From Clostridium sp. BJN0013 (GTDB lineage: Bacteria > Bacillota > Clostridia > Clostridiales > Clostridiaceae): a DNA stretch of 64,000 bases. The stretch lies in NCBI RefSeq assembly GCF_040939125.1, contig NZ_CP162495.1:186001-250000 (forward strand), read 5' to 3'. Below are positions 55,962 through 64,000 of the stretch, in pieces. Made by a program: the position numbers and the translations under genes. The notes under the pieces were generated by a model. It worked only from the letters and a program-made list of their open reading frames with translations, ran no database searches and was not told where the DNA came from. Each line of letters begins with the position of its first letter. The first letter of the stretch is position 1.

Positions 55962-57761
55962 TTGAAAGATACAAAAGTTTATAAAATTATGTTGATAAGT
56001 TTTATATTTATGTTTATGGCTTTTGTAAAAATCGATATTGTTCATGCTTCTGCATATGATGGAACGGTTATAGGAAAAGATGTAGAAATTAATAAGTCAT
56101 GGAAAATAAAGTTTAATATGCAATTGGATAAAAATACAGTAAATGATTCAAATATAGTAGTTATAGATAGTGATGGGAATTCTGTTCCAATATCTGTGCA
56201 ATTGCAGGATAATGGAAGTGATTTGGTAGTTGCACCTAAAACTCAGTATACCTATGGTAAAACTTATAATTTAATTGTGAAAAGTGGATTGAAGTCTATA
56301 AGTGGCAAAAGCTATGGTGAATCTAAAATGCAATTTAGTGTAAAATCAAATCCAACTTCTAGTGCAAAATATACAGTTACTATTGATGCAGGTCATGGAG
56401 GAAATGATAAAGGAAATATTAGTGGATCAGGTTTAAATGAGAAAGATGTGAATCTATCTGTAGCGTTAAAAGCAGGAAATATATTAGAGCAAAATGGAAT
56501 AAATGTAGTGTACACTAGAAAAGATGATAATATTTCCTGGGATAGTAGCTCAGATTTAAAATCTCGTTTTGATATAGCAAATAATGCAAAGTCAGATATG
56601 TTTGTTACTATACATTGTAATTCTTATGCTGAAAATTCAGCAGTAAATGGTATAGAAACTTATTATGCAGGTTATAGTGATGAAGCTAAAAATATTGCTC
56701 AAAAAATCCAAAATGAAATGGTAAGCTATACTGGACGTGTGGATAGGGGTGTTAAAGAAGGACAGCTCCAGCATGAAATACTTAGGGGAACCTTATCACC
56801 GGCTGTTATGGTAGAGTTAGGGTTTATGACTAATTCTGAGGAAAGTAGTTTACTTGGAAGTGACGATTATCAAAATAAAAGTGCAGCTGCTATTGCAAAT
56901 GGAGTTTTGGAATCCTTAAGTTCCTTAAATGAAAATAAAGAACTAACGGTAAGTTCCATATCAGATCTAGCCAATCAGATAACTGAGGGGGATGAGTACT
57001 CTCTTCCAATTAGTGTACAAGCTACTATGAGCAATGGAACTACTCAAAAAATAGGTGTCATATGGGATTCAAAGGAAGTGGATTCGTCTAAAATTGGTAC
57101 ATTTACATATAAAGGCACTGCGGCAGGATATGATAAAGAAGTGACTCTTACTTTATCTATAGTTGCGAAGGCCCAACAAACACCACCTTCAAATACGGCT
57201 CCTATAATAGTTATAGATCCAGGACATGGAATGGGAAGTGATGTTGGTGCTACTGGAATAAATGGACTTCAAGAAGATGATATTACACTGTCAGTAGGTT
57301 TGAAAACAGGTAAAATACTTGAGGAGCATGGAATAAATGTAGTATATACAAGAACAACAGATATGCGTTCTACTTCAATGAGTGTTTCAGAAAGTCTTCA
57401 AAAACGTTGTGACACATCAAATAGTGTCAATGCTAAATATTTTGTATGTATTCATACTAATTCTTTTGATAGTTCTTCAGCTAATGGTACGGAGACTTTA
57501 TATTATACAGGAAATGAAGAGGGTAGAAAGTTAGCCACATATATACAAAATAGCATTGTAGAAGAAGTAGGAACTTATAATAGAGGCTTAAAAGATGGAA
57601 GTTGGCTTTATATTGCAAGGAATACAACTGCACCGGCAGTATTGACAGAATTAGGTTTTGTAACAAATCCTGAGGATGCTGCAAAATTAAGCAGTGATGA
57701 ATATAGAACAAAATTTGCACAAGCTATAGCTGATGGAATACTGAAAGCACTTGGGTACTAA
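55962..57761 (+). CDS. Secreted N-acetylmuramoyl-L-alanine amidase with two catalytic domains
   Basis: 599 residues, TTG 55962 after AAGGAGGTGATTAT. A signal peptide (about 1-30, IVHA-SAY) precedes an SbsA-type Ig-like domain (about 32-128). Amidase_3 domain 1 (about 142-330): TIDAGHGGNDKGNISGSG, SRFDIANNAKSDMFVTIHCN, MVELGFMTNSEES. A Big_4-like Ig domain (about 335-410: SSISDLANQITEGDEYSLPI) separates it from amidase_3 domain 2 (about 420-599): VIDPGHGMGSDVGATG, FVCIHTNSFDS, LTELGFVTNPEDA. Both domains keep zinc His, Glu and the catalytic Glu. Two active copies in one polypeptide is unusual. Confidence 0.92.
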   Translation: MKDTKVYKIMLISFIFMFMAFVKIDIVHASAYDGTVIGKDVEINKSWKIKFNMQLDKNTVNDSNIVVIDSDGNSVPISVQLQDNGSDLVVAPKTQYTYGKTYNLIVKSGLKSISGKSYGESKMQFSVKSNPTSSAKYTVTIDAGHGGNDKGNISGSGLNEKDVNLSVALKAGNILEQNGINVVYTRKDDNISWDSSSDLKSRFDIANNAKSDMFVTIHCNSYAENSAVNGIETYYAGYSDEAKNIAQKIQNEMVSYTGRVDRGVKEGQLQHEILRGTLSPAVMVELGFMTNSEESSLLGSDDYQNKSAAAIANGVLESLSSLNENKELTVSSISDLANQITEGDEYSLPISVQATMSNGTTQKIGVIWDSKEVDSSKIGTFTYKGTAAGYDKEVTLTLSIVAKAQQTPPSNTAPIIVIDPGHGMGSDVGATGINGLQEDDITLSVGLKTGKILEEHGINVVYTRTTDMRSTSMSVSESLQKRCDTSNSVNAKYFVCIHTNSFDSSSANGTETLYYTGNEEGRKLATYIQNSIVEEVGTYNRGLKDGSWLYIARNTTAPAVLTELGFVTNPEDAAKLSSDEYRTKFAQAIADGILKALGY

Positions 57762-57788
57762 GAGTTTAAAAATTTTCTTGCAAATAAA

Positions 57789-57817
57789 TTGACAAGAAAA
57801 TTTTCATATAATATAAT
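57789..57817 (+). promoter_or_regulatory. ileS promoter
   Basis: TTGACA (57789-57794), 17-base spacer, TATAAT (57812-57817). Confidence 0.85.
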
Positions 57818-57839
57818 AGAGAAAAATTCAATAGTAAAC

Positions 57840-58083
57840 ATTTTAAAAACTTTGAACAGGAAAAGTATTTAGGTTTATATCATTTACAGAGAGCGGCCAA
57901 TGGTGAGAATCCGTAGGATAATTTAAAGAAAATCACCTGGGAGTTTGAGGATTGAAAAGTAGTTAAATATCTGAGTAAATTTTTACGTAATTCTGCGTTA
58001 GAGAATACCATGTTAGTGTTTTAAAAATTACCATAGGTGGTATAACGAATTTAACTTCGTCCTATTTGGATGAAGTTTTTTTA
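57840..58083 (+). promoter_or_regulatory. T-box riboswitch, Ile specifier, before ileS
   Basis: Stem I with CAGAGAGCGGCCAATGGTG and GAATCCGTA; the specifier loop GAAAATCACCTGGGAG contains ATC, an Ile codon matching the downstream synthetase. The T-box core reads ATAGGTGGTATAACGAATT (around 58033-58051), and a terminator AACTTCGTCC / GGATGAAGTTTTTTT lies at 58053-58083. Confidence 0.88.
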
Positions 58084-58231
58084 TTGTAAATAATCTACAT
58101 AGAGATTAATTTAAATAACAATGTTTTAAATATGAATATAACTGTATGCATTTTAAATAGCATATTTAAGCTATGTATAAAACAAAATAAGTAGTAAAAA
58201 ATTAACAATAAAGATGAAAGGAGTTCAATTT

Positions 58232-61200
58232 ATGTATAAAAAAATTGATAATAATAAAAGTTTTGTACAGATGGAAAAAGATATTTTGAAATTATGGCAG
58301 GATAAAAAAGTAGTAGAAAAAAGTTTTAGTTCCAATAAGCAGGGAGAGTATTTCACTTTTTATGATGGTCCTCCAACTGCCAATGGAAAACCTCATATAG
58401 GACACGTTTTGACTAGAGTTATAAAGGATCTTATACCTAGATATAAATCTATGAAGGGATATAGGGTCTTAAGAAAAGCCGGTTGGGATACCCATGGGCT
58501 TCCTGTTGAACTAGAGGTTGAAAAAAGTCTTGGAATCTCAGGGAAACCTCAAATTGAAAAATATGGTGTAGAGGAGTTTATAAAAAAGTGTAAAGATAGT
58601 GTATTTACTTATGTAAATCAATGGAGAAAGATGTCTGATAGAATAGGCTTTTGGGTAGATATGGATGACCCATATGTAACTTATCACAATGATTATATAG
58701 AGTCAGAATGGTGGGCTTTGAAACAAATATGGGATAAAAATCTTTTATATAAAGGACATAAAATAGTACCTTATTGTCCTAGGTGTGGTACTGCTCTCTC
58801 TTCACATGAAGTTTCACAAGGGTATAAGGATGTAAAAGAAACATCAGTATATGTCAAATTTAAAATTAAAAATGAAAATAAATATATTCTTGCATGGACT
58901 ACAACTCCATGGACATTACCCAATAACATGGCTTTGACAATAAATAAAAGTTATGATTATGTAGAAGTAATCAATGATGGAGAGTGCCTGATATTAGCGG
59001 AAGGACTTCTTGAAAAGTTAGAAGGGGAATATGAAGTTGTAAAGAAATTTAAAGGTGAAGAAATGCTGGGAATAGAGTATGAACCTATGTTTAATTTTAC
59101 ACCTTTTGAGGGGAAAGCCCATTATGTTGTTCATGGTGATTATGTAACCCTGACAGACGGTACTGGAATCGTGCATACAGCACCTGCATTTGGTGAAGAT
59201 GATAGTATTACATGTAAAAAGTACGATATACCTATGATAAATTCTGTAACTACACAGGGAAAATTTAAAGAAGAAGTTACTCCGTGGAAGGGACTCTTTG
59301 TAAAAGATGCGGATCCCCAAATAATAGCATACTTAAAGGAAAAAAATATATTATATAAGGCAGAGAAATTTACTCACTCTTATCCATTCTGCTGGAGATG
59401 TGATACACCACTTCTATATTATCCAAGAGATACCTGGTTCATTAGAATGTCAGCTATGAGGGATAAACTTATTAAGAATACTAATGATACAAACTGGTAT
59501 CCGGACAATATAAGGACAGGAAGATTTGGAAAATTTGTTGAAGGGGTAATAGATTGGGGACTTAGTAGAGAAAGATATTGGGGTACACCGCTGCCTATAT
59601 GGGAATGTGAGTGTGGTCATAGGGAATGTATAGGAAGTATTGCAGAATTAAAGGAAAAGGGAATTGATGTACCAGATGACATAGAGCTTCATAAGCCATA
59701 CATAGATGAAGTTAAATTAAAATGTGATAAATGCCAGAAGGAAATGGAAAGGGTACCAGAAGTAATTGATTGTTGGTTTGACTCAGGATCTATGCCTTTT
59801 GCACAGCATCATTATCCATTTGAAAATAAGGAGCTTTTTGAAAAAAATTTTCCAGCTCAGTTTATATCTGAAGCTGTAGATCAGACTAGAGGATGGTTTT
59901 ACACTCTTATGGCAATATCTACAGTATTATTTGATAAAAGTTCCTTTGAAAATTGTCTGGTTTTAGGACACGTATTGGATAAACATGGTCTTAAGATGTC
60001 AAAGCACAAGGGAAATGTATTGAGTCCTGAAGTGGTACTAGAGAATGAAGGAGCAGATGCTACTAGGTGGTATTTTTATACAGAAAGTGCGCCATGGCTT
60101 CCATCTAGATTCTATGAAGAAGCAGTTCAAGATAGTCAGAGAAAGTTTTTAGGTACACTTTGGAATGTATATTCCTTTTATGTACTTTATGCAGATTTGG
60201 ATAAATTTAATCCTTTAAAATATCCAGATTTTGTAAGTAAAAATGTAATGGATAAATGGGTTATTTCAAGGTTGAATTCACTAATAAAAAAGACAGAGGA
60301 AAATTTGGATAACTATAGAATTACACAGGCTGCAGAAAACATTGGAAATTTTGTAGATGAACTTTCAAATTGGTATGTAAGAAGAAATAGAACCAGATTT
60401 TGGAATGAAAAATTAACAGAGGATAAAATAGGGGCTTATGTAACTTTATATAATGTATTAAATACGTTATGTCTAATTACAGCACCTTTCGTACCATTTA
60501 TGACAGAAGAAATTTATCAAAATCTCATTTTAAGTTTAAATAAGGATGTACCGGAAAGTATACATTTATGTAAATGGCCGGAGTATAATTTAAGTTTAGT
60601 AGATAATGATTTAGAAATAAATATGGAAGAATGCTATAAAATAGTAAAATTAGGAAGAAGTGCTAGAAATGCGGCCAATATAAAAAATAGGCAGCCATTA
60701 TCTGAAATGCTCATAAGTGCAAAAACACTTCCTGAATACTATGGGGATATAATAAAAAGTGAGTTAAACATTAAAAATATAGTATTTAATGCAGATCTAT
60801 CAAAATATGTTAATTTTAATATAAAGCCTAATCTTCCTGTATTGGGAAAGAAATATGGAAGGATGATACCTAAAATAAAACAAAGTATATCTTCCATGAG
60901 TCAAATGAACTTGGCCAGTAAAATAAATAATAATGAAATGGTAAAAATACAAATAGATGAAACTGAAATAGAATTGAACTCAGAAAATTTACTTATTACT
61001 ATGGAAGGATTAGAAGGCTTTGCTTTTGCTGGAGAAGGGAGTACAGGAATAGTTCTAGAAACTACAATTACAGAAGAACTTAAGGAAGAAGGAAATTTGA
61101 GGGAAGTATTAAGTAAAATACAAAATATGAGAAAAGAAAGTGGATTTGAAGTTGCTGATAAAATAAAATTATATGTTTCAGACAATGAAAAGCTTGAAGG

Positions 61201-61336
61201 AGTAGTGAAAAAATTTGAAGCTCAAATTAAAAAGGAGACTCTTGCGGTAGAAGTCGTTTATAATGAAAATAGAGAATATAGTAGTTGCAACATTAATGGA
61301 GAGAAACTTAATATTGCAGTAGAAGTATTAAAATAA
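58232..61336 (+). CDS. ileS: Isoleucyl-tRNA synthetase
   Basis: 1034 residues from ATG 58232 (AAAGGAG upstream); an earlier in-frame ATG lies before that site. [15 protein letters not shown] (HIGH), [25 protein letters not shown] (editing domain), [11 protein letters not shown] (KMSKS). Zinc knuckles CECGHREC and CDKCQKEM interrupt the catalytic domain. The 'eukaryotic-like' length of about 1035 residues and the C-terminal [15 protein letters not shown] domain match the type 2 IleRS group (mupirocin-tolerant in many species). Tolerance itself is only inferred. Confidence 0.95.
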   Translation: MYKKIDNNKSFVQMEKDILKLWQDKKVVEKSFSSNKQGEYFTFYDGPPTANGKPHIGHVLTRVIKDLIPRYKSMKGYRVLRKAGWDTHGLPVELEVEKSLGISGKPQIEKYGVEEFIKKCKDSVFTYVNQWRKMSDRIGFWVDMDDPYVTYHNDYIESEWWALKQIWDKNLLYKGHKIVPYCPRCGTALSSHEVSQGYKDVKETSVYVKFKIKNENKYILAWTTTPWTLPNNMALTINKSYDYVEVINDGECLILAEGLLEKLEGEYEVVKKFKGEEMLGIEYEPMFNFTPFEGKAHYVVHGDYVTLTDGTGIVHTAPAFGEDDSITCKKYDIPMINSVTTQGKFKEEVTPWKGLFVKDADPQIIAYLKEKNILYKAEKFTHSYPFCWRCDTPLLYYPRDTWFIRMSAMRDKLIKNTNDTNWYPDNIRTGRFGKFVEGVIDWGLSRERYWGTPLPIWECECGHRECIGSIAELKEKGIDVPDDIELHKPYIDEVKLKCDKCQKEMERVPEVIDCWFDSGSMPFAQHHYPFENKELFEKNFPAQFISEAVDQTRGWFYTLMAISTVLFDKSSFENCLVLGHVLDKHGLKMSKHKGNVLSPEVVLENEGADATRWYFYTESAPWLPSRFYEEAVQDSQRKFLGTLWNVYSFYVLYADLDKFNPLKYPDFVSKNVMDKWVISRLNSLIKKTEENLDNYRITQAAENIGNFVDELSNWYVRRNRTRFWNEKLTEDKIGAYVTLYNVLNTLCLITAPFVPFMTEEIYQNLILSLNKDVPESIHLCKWPEYNLSLVDNDLEINMEECYKIVKLGRSARNAANIKNRQPLSEMLISAKTLPEYYGDIIKSELNIKNIVFNADLSKYVNFNIKPNLPVLGKKYGRMIPKIKQSISSMSQMNLASKINNNEMVKIQIDETEIELNSENLLITMEGLEGFAFAGEGSTGIVLETTITEELKEEGNLREVLSKIQNMRKESGFEVADKIKLYVSDNEKLEGVVKKFEAQIKKETLAVEVVYNENREYSSCNINGEKLNIAVEVLK

Positions 61337-61354
61337 CAAATTATCTTGTAATAA

Positions 61355-62401
<1,047 letters not shown>

Positions 62402-62539
62402 TATACAAAATTAAGTGTAGTTGGTTTTGATAAACTTAGTACTAACACTGTTTATAGAAAATTAATACAAAAATTCCGGGATATAATATATAATAGAGTA
62501 TAAATAAAATACATATTTTTCGTGGGAAAGGAACGTATG

Positions 62540-63148
62540 ATGATAGAAAGAATAATTGATGTAGTTATTTTTGTCCTGGACAAAACAGGTTATGTAGGTA
62601 CATTCATAGCTATGGCCTTAGAAAGTGCCTGTATACCTATCCCAAGTGAAGCTATATTACCTTTTGGGGGATATTTAAGCTTTACAGGAAGATTAAATTT
62701 AACTCTTGTTATAATTTTTGGAACGCTTGGAGGAACAGCAGGTTCCATAGGGGCGTATTATATTGGTAAAATAGGGGGAAGACCTTTAGTTGAAAAATAT
62801 GCTGATAAGCTTAGGCTATCGAAGTCCCATATTGAAAAAAGTGATTATTACTTTAATAAATATGGAGAAAAAATAGTATTTTATTCCAGGCTTTTACCTA
62901 TAATTAGAACATTTATTTCTCTTCCTGCAGGTATAAGTAAAATGGATGTTAAAAAATTTACCATATATACTTTATTAGGATCGACTATATGGAGTATAAT
63001 TTTAGGATACGCTGGTTATAAAATGGGAGAAAATTGGACTATTATACGTGAATGGTTTCACTTTGCAGATATAGCCTTAGTGATTTTAATAGTTGCATTT
63101 ATTCTTTATAAGTTTATATCTAAAAAGGTGCAGACAGAAAATTCATAG
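62540..63148 (+). CDS. DedA-family membrane protein
   Basis: 203 residues from ATG 62540 (AAAGGA seven bases upstream). Motifs ESACIPIPSEAILPFGGYL, GGTAGSIGAYYIGKIGGRPL, FYSRLLPIIRTFISLPAGIS and WSIILGYAGYKMG, all typical of DedA. Family members act as flippases or in undecaprenyl phosphate recycling and membrane homeostasis. Exact substrate unknown. Confidence 0.9.
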   Translation: MIERIIDVVIFVLDKTGYVGTFIAMALESACIPIPSEAILPFGGYLSFTGRLNLTLVIIFGTLGGTAGSIGAYYIGKIGGRPLVEKYADKLRLSKSHIEKSDYYFNKYGEKIVFYSRLLPIIRTFISLPAGISKMDVKKFTIYTLLGSTIWSIILGYAGYKMGENWTIIREWFHFADIALVILIVAFILYKFISKKVQTENS

Positions 63149-63171
63149 GCATGTGTCTAAATATCATTTGA

Positions 63172-63285
63172 TTAAAAAAATATTAATGTTACTTTGAAAG
63201 ACCAGCAATTAATTTGCTGGTCTTTCAAAGTAATATATGAATAAGGCATGAAATTCGTATTTAAAGCTTTCTTACCTCTTTTCAT
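63172..63285 (-). CDS. Possible 37-residue ORF overlapping the DedA terminator
   Basis: ATG 63285 preceded by AAGGGAGG with good spacing; the product begins MKRGKKALNTNFMPYSYI. The second half reads through the palindrome at 63189-63233. It follows the PEP-synthase-type gene by 41 nt in the same operon direction. It could be the truncated start of a lost downstream gene; the signal is mainly the ribosome-binding site. Confidence 0.3.
   Translation of the reverse strand: MKRGKKALNTNFMPYSYITLKDQQINCWSFKVTLIFF
63189..63233. terminator. Bidirectional terminator between DedA and the PEP-synthase-type gene
   Basis: A perfect 20-bp stem TTACTTTGAAAGACCAGCAA around a 5-base loop, with T-rich flanks. 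Confidence 0.9.
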
Positions 63286-63326
63286 AAGGCCGTCCTCCCT
63301 TAGCATTTCATATTTTAACTTGTTCA

Positions 63327-64000
<674 letters not shown>

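Overview
The window is a chromosomal segment of an AT-rich, spore-forming, anaerobic Firmicute of the Clostridium sensu stricto type; resemblance to the C. kluyveri / C. ljungdahlii group is only an impression. Reasons: very low G+C outside the rRNA genes, strong GGAGG ribosome-binding sites with many TTG and GTG starts, sporulation genes (sigma-G inhibitor Gin, spmA/spmB), anaerobic ribonucleotide reductase, clostridial ferredoxins, rubrerythrin and superoxide reductase, and the gene order gin-yaaO-tmk-yaaQ-holB-yaaT ... yabB-rsmI ... abrB ... metS-tatD-yabE-rnmV-ksgA, which follows the Bacillus subtilis origin-proximal block with insertions.

Layout. 1-5.1 kb: three tandem M42-peptidase genes (the last two have lost catalytic residues), a VanZ-like gene, an unusual uracil-DNA glycosylase-like gene and a class V aminotransferase. 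5.3-10.7 kb: a complete 16S-23S-5S operon with promoter, both processing stems and terminator, and no tRNA. 10.7-14.4 kb (minus strand): sirtuin, parvulin, LD-carboxypeptidase, CorA. 14.7-25.4 kb: the yaa/yab block, interrupted by an HMA-like protein, a ferredoxin and motAB, then an NlpC/P60 hydrolase and abrB. 25.7-31 kb: tRNA nucleotidyltransferase, rubrerythrin, desulfoferrodoxin, a small zinc-ribbon gene and a PadR-controlled membrane operon. 31.3-36 kb: an IS3-family remnant, a PspA operon with a Ser-rich membrane protein and a Cys-rich protein, DUF1836 and ispF. 36.5-41.7 kb: a polysaccharide deacetylase with an apparent frameshift at an A10 tract, a glucosaminidase, spmAB and a second uracil-DNA glycosylase. 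41.7-51.3 kb: T-box-controlled metG, tatD, yabE-like, rnmV, rsmA, uncharacterised membrane or spore-type proteins and a ferredoxin. 51.8-64 kb: nrdDG, ArsR, an MBL hydrolase, a tandem amidase, T-box-controlled ileS, a LacI regulator, DedA, and the C-terminal end of a PEP-synthase/rifampicin-phosphotransferase-type gene.

The most interesting signal is a dispersed family of intergenic elements of about 150 or 205 bp: six full copies, two partial copies of one end, one degenerate copy, and one more full copy on the other strand (ten in all). Each full copy carries a strong hairpin whose arms change together between copies, which indicates selection on structure. Three copies carry an additional, virtually identical hairpin cassette of about 54 nt. 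One end starts with a conserved ATCAAGTGATTC sequence that often sits at the stop codon of the preceding gene and in several cases supplies it. I do not recognise the family; a structured 3'-UTR RNA or a non-autonomous IS200/IS605-type mobile element are the leading ideas.

How genes work together: translation and ribosome maturation is over-represented (rRNA operon, RNase M5 for 5S, RsmA and RsmI for 16S, TrmN6-like, CCA-adding enzyme, MetRS and IleRS under their own T-boxes). Cell-wall remodelling (NlpC/P60, glucosaminidase, tandem amidase, deacetylase, LD-carboxypeptidase, 3D-domain protein) and oxygen defence (rubrerythrin, desulfoferrodoxin) form the other two themes. All functional calls rest on motif reading; no database search was run.
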